From Corythoichthys intestinalis (lineage: Eukaryota; Chordata; Actinopteri; Syngnathiformes; Syngnathidae): a stretch of 64,000 bases of DNA. Both the position numbers and the translations under genes were made by a program. This document shows, one piece after another, positions 44,399 to 54,837 of the stretch (position 1 is the stretch's first letter; each line of letters starts with the position of its first letter). The notes beneath the pieces were generated by a model that worked only from the letters and a program-made list of their open reading frames with translations, did no database searches and was not told where the DNA came from. The stretch is from assembly GCF_030265065.1 (NCBI RefSeq), contig NC_080395.1, positions 52,915,001 to 52,979,000 of the forward strand, in the 5' to 3' direction.

Positions 44399-45618
44399 CA
44401 CTCACCGGCCACTTTATTAGGTACACCATGCTAGTAACGGGTAGGACCCCTTTTTGCCTTCAGAACTGCCTCAATTCTTCGTGGCATAGATTCAACAAGG
44501 TGCTGGAAGCATTCCTCAGAGAGTTTGGTCCATATTGACATGATAGCATCACACAGTTGGTGCAGATTTGTAGGCTGCACAGCCATGATGCGAATCTCCC
44601 GTTCCACCACTTCCCAAAGATGCTCTATTGGATTGAGATCTGGTGACTGTGGAGGCCATTTGAGTACAGTGAACTCATCGTCATGTTCAAGAAACCAGTC
44701 TGAGATGATTCCAGCTTTATGACATGGTGCATTATCCTGCTGAAAGTAGCCATCAGAAGTTGGGTACATTGTGGTCATAAAGGGATGGACATGGTCAGCA
44801 ACAATACTCAGGTAGGCTTTGGCGTTCCAACGATGCTCAGTTGGTACCAAGGGGCCAAAAGAGTGCCAAGAAAATATTCCCCACACCATTACACCACCAC
44901 CGCCAGCCTGAACCGTTGATACAAGGCAGGATGGATCCATGCTTTCATGTTGTTGACGCCAAATTCTGACCCTACCATCTGAATATCGCAGCAGAAATCG
45001 AGACTCATCAGACCAGGCAACATTTTTCCAATCTTCTATTGTCCAATTTCGATGAGCTTGTGCAAATTGTAGCCTCAGTTTCCTGTTCTTAGCTGAAAGG
45101 AGTGGCACCCGGCGTGGTCTTCTGCTGCTGTAGCCCATCTGCCTCAAAGTTCGACGTACTGTGCGTTGAGATGGTCTTCTGCCTACCTTGGTTGTAACGG
45201 GTGGTTATTTGAGTCACTGTTGCCTTTCTATCAGCTCGAACCAGTCTGGCCATTCTCCTCTGACCTCTGGCGTTAACAAGGCATTTCCGCCCACAGAACT
45301 GCCGCTCACTGGATATTTTTTCTTTTTTGGACCATTCTCTGTAAACCCTAGAGATGATTGCGCGTGAAAATCCCAGTAAATCAGCAGTTTCTGAAATACT
45401 CAGACCAGCCCTTCTGGCACCAACAACCATACCACGTTCAAAGTCACTCAAATCACCTTTCTTCCCCATACTGATGCTCGGTTTGAACTGCAGGAGATTG
45501 TCTTAAACCATGTCTACATGCCTAAATGCACTGAGTTGCCGCCATGTGATTGGCTGATCAGAAATTAAGTGTTAACGAGCAGTTGGACAGGTGCACCTAA
45601 TAAAGTGGCCATTGAGTG
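44399..45618 (-). mobile_element. Nearly intact Tc1 transposon
   Basis: TIRs of about 30 bp, CACTCACCGGCCACTTTATT and its mirror (inverted CACTCAATGGCCACTTTATT), are flanked by TA on both sides. The length is 1220 bp. The transposase on the minus strand starts MGKKGDLSDFERGMVVG at 45469. A helix-turn-helix (ISETADLLGFSRAIISRVY) comes first. The DDE domain follows with WSDESRF, YFQQDNAPCHKA and [13 protein letters not shown], ending KRGPTRY near 44431. Two overlapping frames (45469-45089 and 45147-44431) show one frameshift between the DNA-binding and catalytic halves; otherwise it is complete. It is much younger than the other Tc1 copies here. Confidence 0.93.
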
Positions 45619-46549
45619 TATGTCAATGTCGGGAGCCAGCAGTCAGAGATGATTCTTTTGGATCTTTCTCTTCCATGCATTGTGACTGTGTACAACTTTT
45701 GGGCCATTTCAGTTGAGAAAATAATTACTGTTAATTACTATTTGTAAGAATACCAAGTCAGCTGGGATAGACTCCAGCAACTCATGACACTCATGAGGAT
45801 AAGCGGTACAGATAATGTACGGAATAGTTTCCATAGGTTAGAGCTAAAAATGGGACATGTTGGAGAAACCAAAGTTAAATCCGAAATAATGTCATGGAGC
45901 TACAAGATTTTCACCCTAGATCAAAGTTATTACTCTAATAAGGCTTGCTGTTAAAGTCACCTTTGTATTCACCAAGGCCAGGCCATTCAATTAACACAGG
46001 ATATGACACAATTGCTTCCTGTGCTTACACCTTCAAATTGATTTGAGCATCTATTTGTGCGGCTGGGAAGAAGTTCCACGCGGCAGTCCCACTGCCTTCT
46101 CAGCCGGGCTCTCCAATTTCTGCTTCCAGTCGGGTACCTAGCTGTTAGGGCTCCTTGATTGCAGGCTGGAGACCAGATGGGCGTAAGCGGCGACAGCTGC
46201 GAGCCATTAACATCAGCCGCCTACAAAAGCCTGATCATCGTTGCCGCTCGTCGCCAGACCAACTCTATCAGCATTCCCGTCAGTCACATCCAGCACTCAG
46301 GTATTCTCTACATATATACACCTGGCTAACCTGACCTTTGTTCCGTCCCAGGATGGGACAGGTCCTGACCTGTACCGTTGCCTGATATCACGTCTACGCC
46401 TGCCAGCGACCACACAACATGCACGTGTGCTGCTACGACCCTCGACGCGCCCCTGAAAATAAACTTTGTAAATAATAATGGAATTCTACCTTGTCTGCTT
46501 TGGGGTCCAATTCCCAGCGCGCCATAACACTAGCAGCCACAGACTACAG
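45619..46549. other. Intergenic sequence between Tc1 and hAT elements
   Basis: Holds a SINE/LINE tail (GCTGGGATAGACTCCAGCA at about 45760) and, from about 46040 to 46530, a GC-richer stretch. The latter resembles an old solo LTR of a Gypsy-like retrotransposon: an AATAAA-type region, then CAATTCCCAGCGCGCCATAACA at its end. No host exon. The LTR call is weak. Confidence 0.35.
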
Positions 46550-46782
46550 CATGCGTGTCCAAACCTGTCCGCAAGGGTCGCTGTGGGTCCTGGTTTTTGT
46601 TCCTACCAATCGAGCACAGACAGTTTAACCAATGAAGTTTGTGTTAAAACAAGCAGCACCTGACTGCAATCAACTGATTACACTTCTAAGACACCAGATT
46701 GGTGAAAAGATGTCATCTTGTTTTGTAGGAATGAAATCCAGCACCCACTGCGGCCCTATGTGGAATAGTTTGGACACCAATG
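46550..46782. mobile_element. hAT MITE with perfect 8-bp target duplication
   Basis: Ends CATGCGTGTCCAAACCTG and, inverted, CATTGGTGTCCAAACTATT. Both sides carry GACTACAG (46542-46549 and 46783-46790), an exact 8-bp duplication diagnostic for hAT. No coding sequence. Confidence 0.88.
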
Positions 46783-46790
46783 GACTACAG

Positions 46791-47270
46791 TAATAGGGCA
46801 GAAGGTGGGTCCCACACTTTTCTGTATGGCGGGACTCTCTGGGCAGGGCCTCATCTTCATCTGGGCTGTCGGTTACGTGGGTGGTGGGATCGGGTGTGGT
46901 CGGGGCTCCACTACTGCGATGGGCTCTTGCTGTTCTCCTGCTTCTGTCTTTCTCTCTGTTACACGGGCATCCTTCCTGGGCCCCTGCGCAGTTCGCCAGC
47001 TGGGTGCCGCCGGCGGGGTGTTGCCCCCTCCGGGTGGGGGTCCTGTCCTGCCCCGGGGCCATTTCAGTTGGGGGGTTCGGCAGTGGCTAGGGGTGTAAGT
47101 TGGTGGGGGGGGATAGCTTGTGGGCGGTGGCCCTTCCTGTCATCCCTTCCCAAAGGGGGCACAGATGGTCCGGGGGAACGCCCTTTGAGGGCCCTGGGGC
47201 AGCTCCCGCACAGCATTATCACTTCTCTGCAGGACCATCTCACATCTTAGTGGGTTTACGCGTGACTGGG
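46791..47270. repeat. GC-rich dispersed sequence, family unassigned
   Basis: A sharp GC island with runs such as GGTGTTGCCCCCTCCGGG, in otherwise AT-rich DNA. The 156-codon plus frame here has no recognisable domain. I recall similar G/C-rich blocks as interspersed repeats in percomorph fish, so it is more likely a repeat than a promoter island. Confidence 0.4.
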
Positions 47271-47754
47271 TGCAATTAGACACAATCAGTTAGGTAGGTT
47301 GTCGGTGCCAGGATTAGCGATCAGGTAGCATAGAATAGGATGTCAACATATCCACACTTACATGAGATTCACATAATACTGGGTTCAAAACCTCCTAGCA
47401 TGCAACAATGTATTTGTTGTTATTTGTTCTACTCATTTTCTGTCTGCTTCCATCCTTTCTGTCCCTCCATAACCCCTTCCTGCTCAGGGGAGGGGGTAAT
47501 AAATTCGATGAAATCTTACTCCCTTAATATACTGCGGTTTACTGAATCAGGTAACGTTGTGAGGTAAAATGTATCATTAACTGTAAAACTGCCACTACAT
47601 TTGTATATATGAACTACATCGGATTAAGAAATATTACATATACAAGGTACTGTAACAAAGTTGATTCATTTCCCTCAAGGTCATGCAAAGTCAATAACTT
47701 AGTCATATCGATCGTATCAGACATAGTCGCACTGTCTTAATTTCACTCACATGC

Positions 47755-49161
47755 TTTATTGACAATCTGTAAAATAATTACACCTTGAGAGAAAACAATC
47801 TTTCCTTGCCATGGAAAACTGATAGGGTGACCAGAAACAAGTCATGTACCAATATAACACAATGACCATCTTTAAGATGTCACATTTTCCAACCACAATG
47901 TCATGCGCTGAGACCAAGTTTTACATCATCTGCATATTTCCACAATAAGTATACCAGCAAACCTAGTGTACCAAAAGTACACAGTATATCAAAATTTATC
48001 GGGTGCTGTTAAATATGGGTGTCACTCCTTAAAAATCGTTTTGTTGCATTCGCATCCAATGCAGGCTTTATAGTCACACAAATTGACAGCTTCGTGAGGA
48101 CAACAGTGCAATTTACTGTACCGCAGGATAAATAACTCATTGTTACAAACTAGTGAGGAAAATGTGGGAGATATTAGCTTTGCTTCACCTCATTGGGCCT
48201 GTTCAAATGGGTCAAGCAGTGATATTAGTATCATTCACAACTAGAGCTAAATGGCAGCGACAATGTCAGCGTGAGACATTTTCTGTAATATTTTATTATC
48301 AAACTATGAGCTCAAACAGTCAACAAAATACATTTAAAATACTGATGAATGTTGACGTAAGATGTAGCAGCTTACAGTGCAACAAAATATGGGAAAACAG
48401 CGTAAATCTAGTTGGCAAGTCATCAATCACCAGGGTATGTGCCAGTTTCTTGCGTACTTGGTTTACAATCTGAACATACTGAAAAAGATTGTATTAAGTA
48501 GTATGAAACTGAGGAACAACTACTTATGGTTAAGTACAGTATACTATAAGTACTGTAACTCTGCTGGTATTGAAGATGAAATGCACACTACTGTGATGAA
48601 CGATCAAATTTTAGTACAAAACGTAGATCTCTGTATTCAACTTATGTTAAAAATGAATAACCATTTACTAGTTAAAAAAAGCAAGTTAAATGTTCATCAT
48701 GTAACCAACCAAAAACACAATGACAACCATCTGCAAATTTTGTTCAATTCTCACTTTGATTGCCAATTGCACTACTTCATTCAACAGAAACATGCATGAT
48801 TTAATGTACTGTTCCATTCATCCACTGGCAAATGGAAGACGCAAACTGCTGTTGCACAAAAAGCTCACTCTTACTGTCCCATACATGTGCAAACGATTTA
48901 TGTAAGTGAGCCAACTCCACAGCAGCATGATGGATGTTTCTCCATAAGTGACAAATACCAGGAGACCATCACTTCTGAAGTGGACATAAAACATCTTGGT
49001 GCAGCTTCATCCATGAACAGCCAGGCATCCTATGCAGGCTCAAAGTTCAATAACATTGCAGACAAGAGTACTGCACGTGTCTTTTTGGCTTATTGTTTGA
49101 AAATTATCATTCACAAAAGAAAAAAAAGATAGGAGTCCAGTCACATCATGAGGGTCAAACA
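47755..49161 (-). other. DCUN1D2 3' UTR (probable) with polyadenylation signal
   Basis: About 1.4 kb of AT-rich sequence follows the DCUN1D2 stop. AATAAA on the minus strand at 47760-47755 is a reasonable end. The plus-strand open frames at 48153-49132 have no splice logic or family match and are regarded as chance. Confidence 0.5.
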
Positions 49162-52100
49162 TTATGTCATGCCACCCTTGCCCCCCATGACAATTGGTCG
49201 GGCAAACTCCACAAAGTCATCTATGAGAACAGGCCATGCCCCTGAGAAGAGAGGGAAAAAATATACAGTACGGTATTAGGTACTTCTCAACTTGGCTTAT
49301 ATTGTATACAAGTTTTATTTTATTCAAGTGATATGCTATAAATGATCCCCTTGAGAAAATAATATATTACAAGAGGAGCAGTCAAACAATGAACAAGCAT
49401 TTTTAATATCACAACTTAGTTACAACTTCATCAGCTCACCCTCTTCATCATAATTTGACATGTCATCTGCAATCATATTGCCAAAGTCCAGAAGAAGGTT
49501 CCAGGTGTCTTTGGGAATAGAGCGCTTGTGATGTTCCTGAGTGCAGCACAGTAACAAGCCAATTGATAAAAAAGAGAAAAAAAAAGTAATTCATTCTACC
49601 ATTCAGTGATCAGAATCCAACGTGTGTGATTGGATTACTTTCTCATCTTACCTGCAAGAATCTGTTCCAAAGATCCAAAAATTTGAAGCGACCAGTGAGT
49701 ACAAGATTCCAGTAAGCAACAGCCATCTCTAACTCTATGACATGAAGAAAAATGGAGAATATCAGGATAGATAAATACATCCGTCAAAACATTTCCGCTT
49801 TTGTCCTTACCTAAACCTTTCTGCCCTGGATTCTTGGCAAAATTAAAGGTAAACTGGTAAAAGTCTTTAAACTTCCCAGTGTCTTTCAGCTCCTGCTCTA
49901 GCCTGGGAAGTATGGCTTTCAATTTGTCTGGACTGTCACAGCTGTGTGGAAATCAAGAAAAACAGTAGACTTTATTCACTCATTCAGTGCGATTGATGGA
50001 TATAGACATCAAAGAGGAAGGACAGAGAAGACTAAGGTATGACAGGGCAGGATAAGTTTGACATGTAAACTCATTGGCTGCCTTCGACAGTGATAGACAT
50101 CCAATCCATTTTGACTAGGAGGGGCTTGGCTGCGATCATTCGCTGCCAGTCAAAATGGATTGGACGTCTATTAATGTCAGGGCAGTCAAAGTTTTAATTA
50201 TTCTAAACACGAGTAGGAAGCTTAAGCAGCGTAAATAAATATCATTTCATTATATTTAAAGCAGTCATTTAGTTGGAAAACAAATCAGTCTTTTATTAGT
50301 ACTTCTCACCCAAGGTCTGACATTCCATCCAGGAACTCCTTCTTGCTGAACTCGCATTGTGTGGCTGCTCTGAACTTCCATGCTACTACCAATATACTCA
50401 TGCTTGCTGGGTCCAGGTTCAAGTCATCACAAAACTGTTGGATTCCATCGATCCCAATCTTATTATCATCCTGAGGGTCTGCAAAGATAGAACAGAAATG
50501 TGATCAAACCCTTGGAAACAGGCCTGATAATGTCCCTAAGTGCAATTACTCACCTTTATACCTGTTATAAAGCTGTTCCAGCTTCTTGCGATCTACTGAA
50601 TTTTTCATGGATTCTTTATAGTACAGGTCTGGATTTTGGAAGTAATTGTCAGTTGCTACTTCTAGTTTCCAGTCATTCTGTGACAGGCAGTATATGGCAG
50701 TTCTCTCTCCTGCCTGTGTGAAGGACATGAACTGCCGAACCTTGTCTCTCTGTGACGACTTTAACTTGTGCTGGAAGAAGAATTCATACCTCAAGGGCCG
50801 TGGAGTAAATGATACACCATGATTGCACATTTAAAGTAAAAAACAATTGTAAAATCTACTCTGTTCCAATATCTGCTGTATGGGTGTTCTATATAAAGTG
50901 CATAAAAATCACTCAGTAACCCAACCCCTAAAATGTGGCTCATATTTAACTCATTGGCTGCCATTGACAGTGCTATACGTCCAGTCCATTTTGACTGGGA
51001 GGGATGATGATGAATGATCGCTGCCAATCCTCCCGGTTTACACAAACTGGACATCTATCTTTTAGTGTTGTCCCGATCCGATACTAAATATCCGTATCGG
51101 CGACCAATATGGCTTTTTTTTTTTTTTTTTTTTTTTTGAGTATCTGATTTGGTTACAAAATTGGACTCGAACTACTTTACATGTGTTTTCAGCACCATCA
51201 CACTTTTCGGCTGCTATAAATACAACCACTGGGCCAACTCAATCACTCTGTGGGACTACTTCTCTTTAGACGCCAGTGACAGTAAAACAGCATATTGTAA
51301 AAACTGAGCATTTCTCATGGAGGTACCAGTCGGGTTCACAATAATAAAAAAAACAAATTTTTACAGTGTTTGTACCAGCATTTATCAAGTTTTTTCTTTA
51401 TCTTTTGAATAATTTTCTATTTATTCTGTAAAATTCAGCTTTATATAGTTTTAGAGTTTGACCTCCGTGAAGTTGGCCCCCCATCAGACGCATATTTATA
51501 TTAAAATGATGTCAATCGTTTGTGCTTGTTTTTGCTGTAAAAAGCTTAGTTTGTGCTGCTATCGTTTTTAAGATATTTACAGTTCTTTTACAGGTCAATC
51601 TGAGGTCAACCAGCAACCCATTTTGATTCAAAATGGCTAAAAATTGTGTCAATCGTTTATGCTTTGTTTGTGCTTTAAACATTTTTCGTTTGCTATCATT
51701 TTTGAGATAGTAATTTCGAGTGATGATGTCACGCAGCCCCCCATTTACGGTGGAACAGAACCGCATTGGTGCCATTTGTTTGTGTTATGTTTGTGCTTGT
51801 TTGTGCTACTATCATTTTATCGATATTGAGGTATTAATTTCGAGTGATGACGTCAATCACAGCCCCTCCATTGAGGCTGACGGAGCATACTAACTCTCAA
51901 TGACATAGGGGTGTCGCAACAACTACCACAAACAAACGGCACCCCTTCGGGTCATTTTGCAGTAAAAGGGGGCTGTGAGTCACGTCATCGCTCGAAATCC
52001 ATGTCAAGCCCCCCTTGACCTCAGATTGACCTATAAAAGAATTATAAATATCTAAAAATCGATAGCAGCACAAACGAAACTTTTTACAGCACAGACGTAG

Positions 52101-52936
52101 CACAATTGAATGAAATCATTTTTATATGAATTTGCATCTGATGGGGGCAAACTTCATGAAAGTTAGAGTTTGAATTATTTGTGATACATATTAATTATTA
52201 AATGTATTTTTCTAACTTAGTTGGCAGAGAAAGTTTGTTGCAATACAGAAAATTTAGTAAAACAAAAAAAAAAAGTAAAATATAGGTGTCTAATCAGAAT
52301 CGGCAAAACGGCACGAAAAAATCAGATCGGATGTCAAAAGAGCTGTATCGAGACATCCCTACTATGTTGTCAATGGCAGGCAATGCGTTAATATGGATAC
52401 ACGTGTTTGTTTTCAACAAACAGTGCTTTTATGAAATGGTAAACAAAGCAGGAGCGTACATATTAAAGGTTCAAGTTCCAAAAGAAAGAAAGAAACATCC
52501 CGAGTATTTGCACATTTATAACACAATGGTAAATGAACCCAGAAGGTCACCGTCCGCTGCTAGTCGTGCAGGACTGCCGACCCGACCCACCTGGGGATCG
52601 AAACGCATTTATTCACAGTACCGTGACACAACAATACGGGATCCTACGAGTGGTCTCTTCGATCGGAGGAGCAGCTAAAGGGGTCGTGGCTATCCACTAC
52701 CAAAAAGGGAAAGGAACGTGCCACAAGTGTTGTCGTGCCCGTTCCAAATATATACCAACCACTGACCTTCCCTTTCCATTATATTCCATATTCCTTCACA
52801 GTAACAACACGACATACGTCTAAAGACACTACGGTCAATTGTCTCCTCATATCCTCAAATTGTGGAAGACGGACAGCGCCAGCATTGGCATTTTGACCAG
52901 TTGTTGTGGTATCGCGTTTTGAATTGTACCTACCAT
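49162..52936 (-). CDS. dcun1d2: DCN1-like protein 2, cullin neddylation co-E3
   Basis: Exons: 52936-52934 (ATG only), 50770-50554, 50478-50310, 49941-49811, 49734-49652, 49536-49440, 49241-49162. They total 259 aa, equal to human. A UBA-like segment ([20 protein letters not shown]) comes first, then the PONY domain with [49 protein letters not shown] and [14 protein letters not shown]. The PONY domain binds the cullin winged helix and the acetylated N-terminus of UBE2M/UBE2F to speed NEDD8 transfer. The tail is short and ends GGKGGMT. The single-codon first exon (ATG followed by GTAGGT) fits the family, in which exon 1 encodes only Met. Upstream of it lie NRF1-like GCGCATGCGC and ZNF143-like motifs. 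The six large exons are certain; exon 1 is less so. Confidence 0.92.
50068..50188. mobile_element. Palindromic MITE (DCUN1D2 intron)
   Basis: A well-kept copy: CTCATTGGCTGCCTTCGACAG, then CCATTTTGACTAGGAGGGG, then CAGTCAAAATGGATTGGAC, then ATGTCAGGGCAGTC. Its arms pair nearly end to end. Confidence 0.75.
50949..52392. mobile_element. Palindromic MITE split by a nested element
   Basis: The left part (50949-51062) carries CTCATTGGCTGCCATTGACAG through TGGACATCTATC. The missing right arm, TTGTCAATGGCAGGCAATGCG, resumes at about 52366-52392. The intervening 1.3 kb is therefore an insertion. Confidence 0.8.
51065..52365. mobile_element. hAT-like element (TCCCGATC family) inserted in the MITE, with long-TIR core
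   Basis: The left end TTAGTGTTGTCCCGATCCGA and right end ATCGAGACATCCCTACTA are mirror sequences of a common teleost non-autonomous family. Inside, 51440-51610 and 52008-52174 form an inverted repeat of about 170 bp (for example GGTCAATCTGAGGTCAA against TTGACCTCAGATTGACC). Between them are imperfect direct repeats built on TTTGTGCTGCTATCGTTTT and ATTTCGAGTGATGA. The core may be a third nested transposon. A further end of the outer family is at about 63183-63250. Confidence 0.65.
52520..52760. other. Unassigned moderately GC-rich block in DCUN1D2 intron 1
   Basis: Denser in GC and CpG than its surroundings, with an open frame but no known motif or credible splice sites. It could be an unknown repeat or an intronic regulatory stretch. 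Confidence 0.25.
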
Positions 52937-53420
52937 TTTATCACCCGCTGTTTTGGCCAACATATCTGTTTAGCTTTGTTGCGCATGCGCTAGGAGAATT
53001 GCGCTGCTGTAGTTGCACTTGAATCATGGGAAATGGAGTCCAGAGTACTGCACAAACCGTGTGACTTGACGTATATTTTTGCACTAATCTCGTGTATTCG
53101 TATGGAACGTACCCCAGAAGATTGGCAACCTTAATATAATACACTATTGCTTGTTAGTGGACCCTTTGACAGGGAGATTTCGCAGCACAATAAATCGAGT
53201 CATCCTAAGTCATTGGTTATCAAACAAATAAATGCAACATTTGGTTGATATTGTCCGATAGCGTTTAGTTCAACGCTGTTTCGATTCTATACTTGAACTG
53301 AAACGGGATTTTAAAACTAATACAGCGTCAAAGATAACTCGTCATGACTCTCTCGTATTAGTTTTGGGCACACTTGACTCGATCGGGGAGAAAAACAAAA
53401 CTACAACTCCCATACCGAAG
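52937..53420. promoter_or_regulatory. DCUN1D2 promoter region, possibly bidirectional
   Basis: Contains the NRF1-type palindrome GCGCATGCGC (about 52981-52990), a ZNF143-like TTCCCATGATTC (minus strand, about 53020-53031) and ACTACAACTCCCATACC at about 53400. These are typical of TATA-less housekeeping promoters, often bidirectional. In human the TMCO3 gene starts in the opposite direction here. A plus-strand 5' exon ending near 53629 at a GTACAACT donor is possible, but no TMCO3 coding exon is found. Confidence 0.5.
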
Positions 53421-53694
53421 CAGATCAATTGTTTCGGAAGTAAAAATTAAAAGCCGACAAACGGATCAAGAGAAACGTAGCTGTTTGTCTTTTCTCTATT
53501 TTCATCTCCATGCGGACGAACTACGTAACTTCTGCTCTATTTTGCCTTGGCTTCACGTGTCATGGAAGTACAGGACTGAGTTAACTCAGTTGGTTCGAGC
53601 TAGTCTGACAGCTCTAGAGGAGACAACAGGTACAACTACAGTTCCGATTAGAAAACGATATTAAATATTGACTATGGGAAATAAGTATCTGTAC

Positions 53695-53853
53695 CTGCCC
53701 TGACGATCGAGCGATTGATCTTTTGGCTGTTGCTGCTGGCGCGGAAGGATTAAGTAAACGTGAAAGTTGTGAAGTGAGTCGTTGGGACCTGCAGGGAGGC
53801 TGGCTTCCTTTGGTTGAGCTATGTGGCACGACTGGCCAGGAGGGGGGAGCCAT
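53695..53853 (-). CDS. Candidate alternative first exon of DCUN1D2
   Basis: An open 159-nt stretch from ATG (MAPPSWPVVPHSSTKGS) to CAG|GTACAG, phase 0. Joining it to the 50770-50554 exon keeps the DCUN1D2 frame and would add 53 residues, rich in Ser, Ala and Arg, ahead of HKLKSSQ. No homologous extension is known to me in DCNL2. The evidence is frame and donor only; it may be a chance frame in a CpG-containing promoter. Confidence 0.3.
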
Positions 53854-54829
53854 CGGTGCGATACAACAAGCTGATTGTTATCCGGCTTCTTCAGTCGTGC
53901 TTGGGAGACACAGCAATGCGAGTATTTCGCAGGTAACTGATGGTTGATCCAACGTGTCTAAACTGCTGATTGGTCCATTGTGACGTGACCTTTTCATGAT
54001 GGTAGGATCTGTTACGATTTCTTTCAATCATTTCTTTCCATTCCTTTGCATGTTTTTATTTTATGTTTTTCAACTGTACTCAGTTGCGTGTGTAACATCC
54101 GTCGTTGCCCTATCTCTCAATCCTACCATGATCTGGCCAATGAGCAAACCTCGACGAAGACAGTAAATCAATGCATTTTATTTCATGTTTCAGGTTCCTG
54201 CTTGATAATTCATTCAGCCCTCATAGCGAAAGTGACAATTTTTGCTCATAACATTTGGCATACAGGTGTGGTCGACATGAGTCAAAATGTAATGTCCACA
54301 TAGGTGGAGGCCATAGGCGGAGTTTGACTTTAGGTTAGGGGGGCACAACATGTTGATGACCCCAAAACGCAGTGTCAGTAATAACATTAATTTACAAGAA
54401 TATTTATAATAACAAGTTGAAAATCAGCAGTATTTTTAATTTCCCATCATTTTTGAGGGAATTTCTAAATCGGGCTTCTTAGGACAGCTATACTTTTTTG
54501 CCAACATTGTGATCAATGGAATATGGGACGCTCGCTGGCGTTCCGTCAAATTTTTCACCCCAACAGAAATTTCAACTTTGTGTTAAAAATGGCCGCGAAT
54601 ACAGCGGTTACAAAGTAAACACTACAAACATTCTTTAAATAAAGGAATATTTACTTATATTTGATCATAGACGGACATGTAGAAAAGTTCTCATCAGACA
54701 CATTTTGCCATGTTAGCTGCACACGCCGCTGTCTCACTGTTTAAGTCTTTGCCGTGTAGTTAAGCATTAATGTACACCATATTCGTGTTGAACATGTATG
54801 TTTACGAAGTTGCCTATTTATTTAGCATC
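53854..54829. other. Spacer with transposon fragments
   Basis: No exon supported. From about 54312 a sequence with AGGCGGAGTTTGACTTTAGG and a GGGGGGCACAAC motif looks like one end of a non-autonomous DNA element, but its partner end was not found. Confidence 0.35.
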
Positions 54830-54837
54830 TGTGGATA

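Noticed and set aside
48153-49132. Cluster of plus-strand open frames opposite the DCUN1D2 3' end
   Set aside because: Low-complexity composition, no family resemblance and no splice signals; best explained as antisense of a 3' UTR.
52286-52678. 130-codon plus-strand open frame
   Set aside because: It crosses the border between the nested hAT element, the MITE arm and unrelated sequence, so it cannot be an old gene.
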